Origin: DASXTB01 sp036505615
GTDB taxonomy: Bacteria; Acidobacteriota; UBA6911; JACQSX01
Direction: 5' to 3'
NCBI GenBank assembly: GCA_036505615.1
Contig: DASXTB010000210.1
Location: 1 to 20,521, forward strand
DNA length: 20,521 bases
Shown: positions 7,483 to 14,717 of the stretch, one piece after another
Layout of the letters: the number at the start of each line of letters is the position of its first letter
Position numbering within the stretch: the stretch's first letter is position 1
Position numbers and translations under genes: made by a program
The notes under the pieces: generated by a model
Database searches by the model: none
Told to the model about the DNA's origin: nothing
What the model saw: only the letters and a program-made list of their open reading frames with translations

Positions 7483-7659
7483 TTTTAGAAATCCTTAAAT
7501 AATCTCAATCGATTTCGAAGACCGTCTACGTTCACGTTCACGACCACGCCCACGTCGACGCCCACGTTATCGTGGTCGTGGACGTAGACGTGAACCTGAA
7601 CGTAGACGGCTTTATGTCTCAACCAAGGCATTGGAACGGAGTTCGCCATCAATGTCCGG
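7483..7659. other. Spacer between exported-protein gene and protease gene
   Basis: These 177 bp separate two minus-strand genes and consist mostly of the 6-bp-period inverted repeat (7519-7610). The protease ribosome-binding site (AAGGA on the minus strand, about 7493-7497) lies at the left end. Whether transcription passes from the upstream gene through this hairpin-forming repeat is unclear. Confidence 0.5.
7519..7610. repeat. 6-bp-period inverted repeat element, copy B
   Basis: The left arm (about 7524-7566) repeats ACGNNN (ACGTTC, ACGACC, ACGCCC, ACGTCG). The right arm (about 7570-7608) repeats CGTNNN (CGTGGT, CGTGGA, CGTAGA, CGTGAA). Only TTAT separates them at the centre, so the whole unit can fold into a long imperfect hairpin with CCGTCTACG/CGTAGACGG at the ends. 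It is related to 137-250. Confidence 0.65.
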
Positions 7660-8214
7660 CTACTGGATCCGGCGTACCAAGGTGAGAAAATCGGTCAGCA
7701 GGACTCGATCAGAAGGCGCGCTGCCGGCGGCAGGAGTCTCAGCGGCCCTTGCTCGGGACGACAGGCGAACCACTGACGGCAGCATACTTCCGGCGCGCAC
7801 ATACCGCTCGCCGTTCGTCGCCCTTTCAACGCGGTAGTATCCCTGTTGCATCCCCACCGGGCTGGTCAGTCCGATCTCGCTCGGTTGATGCATAAAAAGC
7901 AAAACCTCGTCGCCCTTCCTGTATTGAGGCAGGCCGGGAATAAAAAGAACGCCCCCGGAACGGCCCAGTTGCCGAAACGTCAAGGTGGGCGCGCTGCCTC
8001 CTTTGATCCAATTGCTCACCGAAACGGTATATTCGGTGTAAGCAAGATGTGAATCAGGCATGGTACCCTGGCGAGTAGCAACGACGCGGCCGACGAAAAT
8101 CTGCTGACTCTGCCTTACCAGGTCTTCAAGCTCCAGCGGTCGAACCGAGCTGGCGTGACCTACCACCGGCAATAGGGCCAGCGAAACAAACCAAAACAAA
8201 TGTCGAAATCTCAT
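7660..8214 (-). CDS. Small exported protein of unknown function, protease neighbour
   Basis: The product is 184 residues from the ATG at 8214. I prefer this start to the ATG at 8229 because GGAAGG (minus strand, about 8221-8226) sits seven bases before it, while the upstream ATG would have that ribosome-binding site inside its own coding sequence. A signal peptide covers 1-21 (MRFRHLFWFVSLALLPVVGHA). The mature part begins with ELEDLVRQSQQIFVGRVVATR, followed by a beta-rich stretch (YTEYTVSVSNWIKGG) and GLPQYRKGDEVLLFMH...GLTSPVGMQQGYYRV. I recognise no enzymatic motif. The gene reads in the same direction as the metalloprotease downstream; a functional link (for example inhibitor, chaperone or surface partner) is only suggested by proximity. 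Confidence 0.75.
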   Translation of the reverse strand: MRFRHLFWFVSLALLPVVGHASSVRPLELEDLVRQSQQIFVGRVVATRQGTMPDSHLAYTEYTVSVSNWIKGGSAPTLTFRQLGRSGGVLFIPGLPQYRKGDEVLLFMHQPSEIGLTSPVGMQQGYYRVERATNGERYVRAGSMLPSVVRLSSRARAAETPAAGSAPSDRVLLTDFLTLVRRIQ

Positions 8215-8252
8215 CAAAATACCTTCCATTCGCTAAAAAGATGTTCCCGCTC

Positions 8253-8260
8253 ATTATAAT
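8253..8260. promoter_or_regulatory. Palindromic -10 element shared by divergent genes
   Basis: ATTATAAT contains TATAAT on both strands (plus 8255-8260, minus 8258-8253). It sits in the 70-bp gap between the exported-protein gene (start 8214, minus) and the methyltransferase gene (start 8285, plus), about 25-40 bp from each start. I find no good -35 on either side, so this is a modest-confidence bidirectional promoter. Confidence 0.4.
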
Positions 8261-8284
8261 ACGGCAGGCAGGCTTTCTGGACCA

Positions 8285-10396
8285 ATGATAGCGAATACAG
8301 TCTTAAGACGCGTAACTGAGCAAGAAGTCTCAAGAATTTTTTCCGACCCTGACTCCGATGCCGCCAAGCGATGGATCGATTATTGGGCCTCCACCGAGAC
8401 ACGGAACGCAGAACTGCTGGCGCAGTTTCGGGGGATAGTATCGCTGGGATTTCGAGGAAAAACGGTCCTGGATGTCGGTTGCGGGACGGCAGGGCTGGCC
8501 ATCCAGGTAGAAGCGGAAGGCGGCCGGTACTTCGGGGTTGATTATTCAAGCTATGTATTGAAGATCGGCCAAGCTTGGCTCCGTGAGAGGTGCACGGCGG
8601 GCAACGGATCTGCGCCGGCATTGATGCGTGCTTCGGGATGCGAGCTCCCTTTCCAGCCGGAGAGTTTTGACTACATCTTCGCTCTCGATGTCATCGAACA
8701 CCTTCCCGGATTGCCGCAGCAAGCGACGCTTCTCAATGAGTTGCGGCGTCTGATTCGTCCCATGGGAATGATTTTCCTGACCACGCCCAACCGGTGGTAC
8801 CCCTTTGAGGGCCATACGTTCCTCTATTTTCCGCAGTTTCTGCCGACCTCTCTGGCCGACAGGTATATAAAAAAGAAAAACCCGGGTTTCTTGCAGGAGC
8901 ACGGCTCTTTTGCTTCGATAAAGCTGTTGGCGCCCACCGACCTGCGCCGGCTGCTGCAGCTCTCGCGTCTTTCGCTTCTGCATCAGTTGCCTTGCTGCAT
9001 GGATTATGAAGACTTTCCTCTTTCAAAGAGGATCTGTTTTCGAGCGCTTGGCATCTTGAGCCTTTCCTGGTATCCACTCCAGGAGTTTTGGGGATGTCTT
9101 ACAAGGGAAGAAGATCGCGAGGCGCTGCAAGTCAAGCGCGGAAAATGCCATCGCATCGCGCTCCAGGAATCACTGGATTCGACCAGGGAGTTCTCCAGCG
9201 AGATCGACTTTGACCGCGGCCCTGAAGCGCATCAGCTTCAAGCAGGGTGGTTTGCTCATGAGCGCACCGAGCGGGGGTTCCGCTGGACCACCGGCGAAGC
9301 CCAACTCTGGCTGCAGGCTGAAGGAGAAGAGGAATTTCTATCCGTTTCCGGTCATTATGACGCTTTCGAGCGAGGCGCCCCTGCCACTCTGACGATTCAC
9401 TTCGACACTCACTGGATGGGCGAACATTCGCTGACGCCCAACGAAGACTTCTGCCTGCGCCTCCTATTGCCTTATCAAATGCGGCGCCTGCAGATCTGCA
9501 CCATTCGTCTTGCAGTTCATCCCTGCCATACTCCGGGCGGCTCGGACCGCCGCCGATTGGGCGTAGCCATTAATCAGGTGGGATTGGTCCCTGCATTGGG
9601 TAACCGGCTCGACTTTGATCTCAGCCCGGAGTCTCACAAGCTGGGAAAAGGTTGGTTTGCTCGCGAACAAGAGGAGCGTGGATTCCGATGGACTGCCGAT
9701 CAAGCCGAAGCCTGGTTGCAGGCTAAGGGGAACGAGCGCTTCGTGTTTGTCTTGGGGCACTGCAACGCATTAGACCGAGGCCAACCGGTAACACTCGCGG
9801 TTTACTTCGACGGGCACTGGATCGGGGAGCATCGCCTGACGCTGAATGAGAAATTTCGACTCCGCTTTCTATTGCCGTATCAAATGCGGCCCTCGCAAGT
9901 ATGCACCATTCGCTTTGCTGTTCATCCCTGCTCTACGCCGGGCGGCTCCGACCAGCGAAAATTGGGTGTGGCCATCTATCAGGTGAGGCTTATCCATGTG
10001 TTTGGTAACCAGCTCGACTTTAACCTCGGCCCGGAGTCACACAAATTGGGAAAAGGGTGGTTTGCTCTTGAGCGCGGATTTCGATGGACTGGCAATCAAT
10101 CTGAAGTCTGGTTGCAGGCCGCAGGAAACGAGAACTTCCTTTTCATTTCAGGATACTGCAATGCTTCAGAGAGAGGCCAGCCGGTAACTCTTTCAGTTAG
10201 CATCGACCAGCAAACTATCGGCCAGCATCGCATGGAGAAAGATGAAACATTCAATCTCCATTTACCTCTTCGACGTGCTCTGCGTGGCTCTGCCATCTGC
10301 CCCATCGGCCTTTCCGTTGATCCCTGTTTCACGCCGGCGAAGGACCAGAGAAAGCTGGGCGTAGCGATCTTTGCCGTTTCGCTCTATCAGAAATGA
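8285..10396 (+). CDS. SAM-dependent methyltransferase with three tandem C-terminal domains
   Basis: The product has 703 residues. Residues 1-300 are a class I methyltransferase: motif I VLDVGCGTAG (61-70), acidic end of strand beta2 GVDYS (84-88), FDYIFALDVIEHL (128-140) and LTTPNRWYPFEG (165-176), typical of UbiE/COQ5-like enzymes that modify glycans or lipids. From 306 to the end are three copies of one domain (306-440, 441-575, 576-703). Each has the pattern DF..GPE.H.L..GWFA.E...RGFRWT...A..WLQA.G...F, then GQPVTL..., PYQMR, and a closing HPC.TPGGSD.RKLGVAI. They are probably beta-sandwiches, perhaps carbohydrate-binding. Repeats 1 and 2 are most alike; repeat 3 lacks about five residues before RGFRW. 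The stop overlaps the next ATG (ATGA), so it is coupled to the glycosyltransferase gene. The exact acceptor is unknown. Confidence 0.85.
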   Translation: MIANTVLRRVTEQEVSRIFSDPDSDAAKRWIDYWASTETRNAELLAQFRGIVSLGFRGKTVLDVGCGTAGLAIQVEAEGGRYFGVDYSSYVLKIGQAWLRERCTAGNGSAPALMRASGCELPFQPESFDYIFALDVIEHLPGLPQQATLLNELRRLIRPMGMIFLTTPNRWYPFEGHTFLYFPQFLPTSLADRYIKKKNPGFLQEHGSFASIKLLAPTDLRRLLQLSRLSLLHQLPCCMDYEDFPLSKRICFRALGILSLSWYPLQEFWGCLTREEDREALQVKRGKCHRIALQESLDSTREFSSEIDFDRGPEAHQLQAGWFAHERTERGFRWTTGEAQLWLQAEGEEEFLSVSGHYDAFERGAPATLTIHFDTHWMGEHSLTPNEDFCLRLLLPYQMRRLQICTIRLAVHPCHTPGGSDRRRLGVAINQVGLVPALGNRLDFDLSPESHKLGKGWFAREQEERGFRWTADQAEAWLQAKGNERFVFVLGHCNALDRGQPVTLAVYFDGHWIGEHRLTLNEKFRLRFLLPYQMRPSQVCTIRFAVHPCSTPGGSDQRKLGVAIYQVRLIHVFGNQLDFNLGPESHKLGKGWFALERGFRWTGNQSEVWLQAAGNENFLFISGYCNASERGQPVTLSVSIDQQTIGQHRMEKDETFNLHLPLRRALRGSAICPIGLSVDPCFTPAKDQRKLGVAIFAVSLYQK

Positions 10397-12765
10397 ATCT
10401 ACTGAAGCGAGCAATTCTTTCACTGGCATCTATTCCCATTGGTCTATTCTCGGGACTGTTGTTGACGCTATGCGATGCTGCCGCGCTCTTGCGGCATCGC
10501 GTTGGCGGCAATGGGCGGGCCAGTGCTAAATCGTCTCCAAGCCTGGATCTGTCTGTCTCGATTATTGTTCTAAACTGGGACGGAAGACCACTCCTGGAAG
10601 AATCTCTCCCTGCCCTGCAGGATGCCCTGCACGACACGCAGATCACTCACGAAGTAGTCGTGGTAGACAACGGAAGCTCCGACGACAGCGTGGCCTTCGT
10701 GGAACGCCAGTTTCCCCACTATCGAATTGTGCGCCTGCCTGCCAATCTCGGGTTTGGCGAAGGCAACAATGCCGGTGTTCGGGCCGCCCGGTGCGGTCTG
10801 GTTCTGCTGCTCAATAACGACGTGTTGGTGGAGCGTAATTTTCTTGAGCCACTGGTGGAGGCAATGAGTCCTTCGACGTTCGCCGTCACCAGCCAGGTTT
10901 TCCTGCCGCCGGACGTACGACGAGAAGAGACCGGCAAGACCGTCGCCCGTTTTCGCCATGGGTGCTTGGAACTGTCGCATGAAGAAATAACACCTTCAGA
11001 CCGGACCAACGGAACTGTTGCGGTGTTCTGGGCCGGAGGCGGGTCGTCGCTCTACCGCAAGGACCTGTTTCTGGAATTGGGGGGCTTCGATTCTCTTTTT
11101 TCCCCCAGCTACGCGGAAGACGCAGACCTCTCCTTTCGTGCGTGGCAGGCGGGATACAAGTCTGTGCTGGCCACCGCGAGTCACGTCCTACACAAACACA
11201 AAAGCAGCACTCGAAGACGTTTTGGGGAATCGGGCGCGCAAAACCTGATGCATGCGCACATCCGCCTTTTTTTCCTGAAGAATTTCTCCCTCCGGCGCGT
11301 GTGGAGTTATTTCCTTTGGCTGCCGGCCAATTCCTGGGCTAATCTCGAGTTTGAAGCACTGGCAAGGGCGCTTCGGAAATGGCCTTTACTTCTGGCCCGC
11401 CGCATGGCCCGAAAGCGCCCTGTTCTGTCCGAGGAAGATATCCTGGGTCGCGCAGGAACCCCAGTGGCTGAAGAAATGGGGTCAGGTCTTCGGAATTCGG
11501 ATCTAAATTCCGAAGACCTGACCCCAAGTCTGCTCAATCCGCAATCCGCATTCCGCATTCCGCATTCCGAAACCCCCAATCCGCAATCAAACAAACGGCT
11601 GCAGATACTATACGTCTCCGCATACGTCCCCCACTTGTGGAGGCATGGCGGCGCCGGAAGAGTGTTTCAATTGATCAAACGGGTGGCAAAGCAACATGAC
11701 GTCAGCGTGGCCGCATTCTACGAAGATGACGCCGAGCTGAAAGAGTGTGAAAACCTGCGCAGCTTTTCTTCACAGGTAATTCCTGTTTACCGGCGGGGCA
11801 AGCCCGCCACTAATATTTTCCCTTACGAACCCTTTGAAGAATTCGATCTGCCTGAAATGCGCCAGGCGCTGATTCAGGCGGCGCGGGAACGCCCCTTTGA
11901 CATCGTGCACTTTGAATACACTCAGATGGCCAGTTACGCCGACCTGTTTCCGAACTCTGTCAAATTCCTAACGGAAGTGGAAGTCAACTATGGCGCGGCA
12001 GCAAGCAAGATTTCCTATCTGTCCAGCCCGCTGAAGCGGTTTAAATGGTATTACAACTCGATGCAGGTTTTAGATCGCGAACTGGCCCTGTGCCGGCTGG
12101 TGGACCACGTCGTGTGCGTCAACGAAACCGACGCGGCGCTGCTCCGAGGATACTTGAATCCGTCGGCCGTGCATGTAGTCCACACGGGTGTAGACATCGA
12201 ATACTTCAAGCCTAACGGCAACTACGCCGAGGAGCCTTTCTCGGTCGGATTTGTTGCCGCATTCCGGCATGAACCGAATGTCGACGCCGCTATTTTTTTC
12301 ATAAACGAAGTGCTGCCGGCGATTAAGAAACCGGTCCCGGAAACCCGTTTCTACCTCATCGGCTCTTCACCGCCCGAAGAGGTGCGAACGTTGCACGACG
12401 GAAAGCATGTGTTTGTCACCGGCTTTGTACAAGACCTGCTTCAGTATTACCACCGCATGTCGGTTATTGTGGTCCCCCTGCGGATCGGCGTCGGCATCCG
12501 GGGCAAGATTCTGGAAGCCTGGGCGGCAGGAAAGCCGGTCGTCGGTACTACGCTGGCCGCGGCTGGAATTGAAGCACACCAGGGCGAAAACATATACATC
12601 GCCGACTCGCCCGCTGAGCTGGCCCGGTGGACGGTAAGGCTGCTTGGAAATCAACCGGCCCGCGCTTCCATGGGCGTCCGTGGAAGAAGGACAGCCGAAC
12701 TGTTCTACAACTGGGATCAACTGGCACAGCGGCTTTGTGAGCTTTATTCGAGATGCATCCATTGA
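10393..12765 (+). CDS. Bifunctional GT2-GT4 glycosyltransferase fusion
   Basis: The product has 790 residues. Residues 1-50 include a hydrophobic N-terminal segment (11-27). Residues 55-275 are a GT2 (GT-A) domain: VSIIVLNWDGRPLLEESL, VVVVDNGSSDDSV, LLLNNDVLVE and the acceptor-side AEDADLSFRAWQAGY, as in rhamnosyltransferase-like enzymes. Residues 404-785 are a GT4 (GT-B) domain: ILYVSAYVPHLWRHGGAGRVFQLI at the start and the donor-site VVPLRIGVGIRGKILEAWAAGKPVVGTT (693-720). The linker, residues about 362-400, is encoded by a REP-like palindrome and a CCGCATT array (see 11477-11590). Its composition (GLRNSDLNSEDLTPSLLNPQ) is unlike either enzyme. It overlaps the upstream gene by 4 bp and the downstream gene by 13 bp. 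It probably adds two successive sugars to a surface polysaccharide; the sugars are unknown. Confidence 0.88.
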   Translation: MNLLKRAILSLASIPIGLFSGLLLTLCDAAALLRHRVGGNGRASAKSSPSLDLSVSIIVLNWDGRPLLEESLPALQDALHDTQITHEVVVVDNGSSDDSVAFVERQFPHYRIVRLPANLGFGEGNNAGVRAARCGLVLLLNNDVLVERNFLEPLVEAMSPSTFAVTSQVFLPPDVRREETGKTVARFRHGCLELSHEEITPSDRTNGTVAVFWAGGGSSLYRKDLFLELGGFDSLFSPSYAEDADLSFRAWQAGYKSVLATASHVLHKHKSSTRRRFGESGAQNLMHAHIRLFFLKNFSLRRVWSYFLWLPANSWANLEFEALARALRKWPLLLARRMARKRPVLSEEDILGRAGTPVAEEMGSGLRNSDLNSEDLTPSLLNPQSAFRIPHSETPNPQSNKRLQILYVSAYVPHLWRHGGAGRVFQLIKRVAKQHDVSVAAFYEDDAELKECENLRSFSSQVIPVYRRGKPATNIFPYEPFEEFDLPEMRQALIQAARERPFDIVHFEYTQMASYADLFPNSVKFLTEVEVNYGAAASKISYLSSPLKRFKWYYNSMQVLDRELALCRLVDHVVCVNETDAALLRGYLNPSAVHVVHTGVDIEYFKPNGNYAEEPFSVGFVAAFRHEPNVDAAIFFINEVLPAIKKPVPETRFYLIGSSPPEEVRTLHDGKHVFVTGFVQDLLQYYHRMSVIVVPLRIGVGIRGKILEAWAAGKPVVGTTLAAAGIEAHQGENIYIADSPAELARWTVRLLGNQPARASMGVRGRRTAELFYNWDQLAQRLCELYSRCIH
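11477..11526. repeat. REP-like GGGGTCAGGTCTTC palindrome inside a coding sequence
   Basis: A perfect 21-bp inverted repeat (11477-11497 with 11506-11526) surrounds an 8-base centre. The arms are the same TGGGGTCAGGTCTTC sequence that occurs outside genes at 16407-16501, 17628-17716 and 17759-17882. Here it is read in frame, with no stop, as residues about 362-378 of the GT2-GT4 protein. Confidence 0.9.
11536..11590. repeat. CCGCAATCCGCATT array inside a coding sequence
   Basis: AATCCGCA/ATTCCGCA-type units repeat about five times just after the REP-like palindrome and are translated as NPQSAFRIPHSETPNPQS. The reverse-complement array (GCGGAATGCGGATT) lies beside the REP-like copy at 16351-16384, so palindrome and array form one composite module. 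Confidence 0.8.
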
Positions 12766-14477
12766 TAGTGCAGACCGGCTCAGTTCCGGAACTCATTTAC
12801 GTCCTGCAACGTGTGGTCACGTCCAGGCCGGTTCGGGTCCTGGCGCTTGATTCCGAAAATGTGCTCCAGTATCTGCGCGAGTTTGACGGGTTGCAGGTGC
12901 GCGTTTTTCAAAATTCTCGGAACGCCCAAGCCATAATGGGAGACTGGCAAGATTCGTCTCCTGTCTACTACATAGGCGGTTCAGCCTTTCCGTTCATTCA
13001 GAGAAAAGTCTGCCGGCTGTTTTCCGGCTCTATCGCGGTTTTCCCTGGACAATACGAAGATTGGCCCGCATTTCGGTCGCATTTTCAATCTCACCTTCGG
13101 CGAGACGCTGTTTTAGTGGTACAAACCGAAAGGGCCGGATTCATCGAAGAGTATCTACAGGAAGTTTTTCCGCAGCATCATTTCAGCCGGCCTTCGCTTT
13201 CGCTGCTGTGCTCCCAAAGGGAACTGCCTCACTGGAAGCAGCTGCATCCGGACCGGCGATTCTGGACCTATGAACGCGCCAGCGAGTTGACGCGTCTGGT
13301 CTTTGATCTCCGCCGCCAGCACTTCGATGCCTGCGTGGTATTTTTCACCGGAAATTCAGACTTCCCACGCGCAAAACTGATTGCGCTACTTTGTGGGGCG
13401 CGTCAGAAAATCGCCGTCAACGAGTACGGCCAGTTCATTGAAATCTCCCCCACTTCTCTCCTTCGCTTCGGTCTCCAGCGTTGGCGCCATGGCGTCGTTC
13501 CGAAGTGGAGTGGCGCTACTCGAGTGTTGGTCGTGCAGACTTGGAATGAGGAGGGGATGCGGCAGATATTCCAACACGTGCAAGAAGGCTCCTTCTTTGG
13601 CAAGGCTCAATACTACTTATTCACTCGCGACGACAAGGCAGCGGCTTTAGCCCAGGTTCTCCCCCCGGACCAGGTACTAACCTATCCCTCCAACGCCGGA
13701 CCTCTCGATTACTGGAGAAGCGTGCGTACACTGAGGAAGCTGCGTTTTGATGCGGCTGTGGCCGCATTTACTGAAGAGTCGACTTACCTCACGATGAAAT
13801 GGGTTCCCTTCCTGGCAGGAATTCGCCACAAACTAATATTTAACCGGCATTACGACTGCTTCTTTTTTTCTCCCAGAAGATTTTTCAGATATTGGGCTGG
13901 GCGGCATGTGGGAATTCTTGGAGTCACGCGGGTGTTAATCGTTCAAACGTGGGACGAGGCGCGCACGAAGCGAATCCTGGACCGGCTGCAGCAGGGATCA
14001 TTCTTTCGCAGGCCACAATACCACCTGCTGACCAGAGAAGATAAAGCCGGGTCCTTCCGCGGCCTTCCGCTGCTTTCACAAATTTTGACATATCCGGAAG
14101 GTTCCGGACCGCTCGATTACTGGAGAACTCTTCGAGATCTGAGAAAGCTGCGCTTCGATGCCGCAGTGGTTGCGTTTACGGAAGAGCCGACGTATTTGAA
14201 ACTGAAGTGGATTCCATTCTTGGCTGGGATGCCAGACACGCTGATATTCAACCGCCACTACGACTGCTTCTTTTTTACTCCCGGCCGCCTTGTTGATTAC
14301 TGGATTCAGCGTTACTCGGGACAGTTCGGAGATCTTCGTTCCTCTGCTCCGAAGTTGATTTGGTGGCTCTTTTTGCCAATCTTGCGCGGCTTTTTGTTCC
14401 CTTTGCGTTTTTTTTATCTCGTGACGTCAATCACAATCAGACAGATCCGGCGAGCCTATAATTCACAGCATCAGTAA
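12753..14477 (+). CDS. Protein of four tandem Rossmann-like repeats with C-terminal membrane segment
   Basis: The 574-residue product is made of four copies of one unit: about 1-118, 119-255, 256-391 and 392-526. Each starts with a strand VLVVQT (PLIVQT in copy 1) and a helix, has a middle LLTR.DKA...LTYP-type part, and ends with FDAAVVAFTEE..YL..KW.PFLAG....LIFNRHYDCFFF. Copies 3 and 4 are clearly similar even as DNA; copies 1 and 2 are divergent. The unit recalls half of a GT-B/GT9 (heptosyltransferase-like) fold, but I see no conserved donor-binding motif, so enzymatic activity is uncertain. Residues 533-562 are hydrophobic (WWLFLPILRGFLFPLRFFYLV), suggesting membrane attachment. It overlaps the preceding gene by 13 bp and is the last gene of the cassette. 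I do not recognise a named family. Confidence 0.75.
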   Translation: MHPLIVQTGSVPELIYVLQRVVTSRPVRVLALDSENVLQYLREFDGLQVRVFQNSRNAQAIMGDWQDSSPVYYIGGSAFPFIQRKVCRLFSGSIAVFPGQYEDWPAFRSHFQSHLRRDAVLVVQTERAGFIEEYLQEVFPQHHFSRPSLSLLCSQRELPHWKQLHPDRRFWTYERASELTRLVFDLRRQHFDACVVFFTGNSDFPRAKLIALLCGARQKIAVNEYGQFIEISPTSLLRFGLQRWRHGVVPKWSGATRVLVVQTWNEEGMRQIFQHVQEGSFFGKAQYYLFTRDDKAAALAQVLPPDQVLTYPSNAGPLDYWRSVRTLRKLRFDAAVAAFTEESTYLTMKWVPFLAGIRHKLIFNRHYDCFFFSPRRFFRYWAGRHVGILGVTRVLIVQTWDEARTKRILDRLQQGSFFRRPQYHLLTREDKAGSFRGLPLLSQILTYPEGSGPLDYWRTLRDLRKLRFDAAVVAFTEEPTYLKLKWIPFLAGMPDTLIFNRHYDCFFFTPGRLVDYWIQRYSGQFGDLRSSAPKLIWWLFLPILRGFLFPLRFFYLVTSITIRQIRRAYNSQHQ

Positions 14478-14486
14478 GTGGCATAG

Positions 14487-14570
14487 ACAGTGGAGCGTCT
14501 CCACTGTTGCCGGGTTCGGCAGTATCTTCGGGCCCCCTAACCGTCCTGCCGAGCCCGGTTTTTGTTTTTG
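14487..14570 (+). terminator. Rho-independent terminator after the glycan cassette, with a preceding hairpin
   Basis: A 13-bp stem with one G-U pair, CCGGGTTCGGCAG (14510-14522) with CTGCCGAGCCCGG (14546-14558), has a 23-base loop and is followed by TTTTTGTTTTTG (14559-14570). Ten bases after the stop codon a first hairpin, ACAGTGGAG-CGT-CTCCACTGT (14487-14507), precedes it. The T tract favours plus-strand termination. Confidence 0.8.
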
Positions 14571-14577
14571 TCCGCAG

Positions 14578-14717
14578 TCCGTTGTCAATCGTCCGTTGCC
14601 ACAGAAAATAGTCTCGAACGTCCCAACCCACGTTCCCTGGCGCCAACAATCAAAAAGAGACCCTAAGCCACTGACAACTTACAACGGACCATTGACAACG
14701 GACTACGGACAATTACC
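14578..14717. repeat. GTCCGTTGTCA-type inverted repeats between convergent genes
   Basis: GTCCGTTGTCAATCGTCCGTTG (14578-14599) faces GACAACTTACAACGGACC and a second CATTGACAACGGAC unit (about 14672-14710) on the opposite strand. These occupy the gap between the terminator and the stop of leuA. I see no leuA terminator with a T tract, so this repeat may act as the 3' structure. Confidence 0.55.

Noticed and set aside
8285..14477. Defence system or biosynthetic gene cluster in the central cassette
   Set aside because: The recognisable domains are methyltransferase and glycosyltransferases. No nuclease, helicase, NRPS/PKS or toxin domain is present, so surface-glycan synthesis is the simpler reading.
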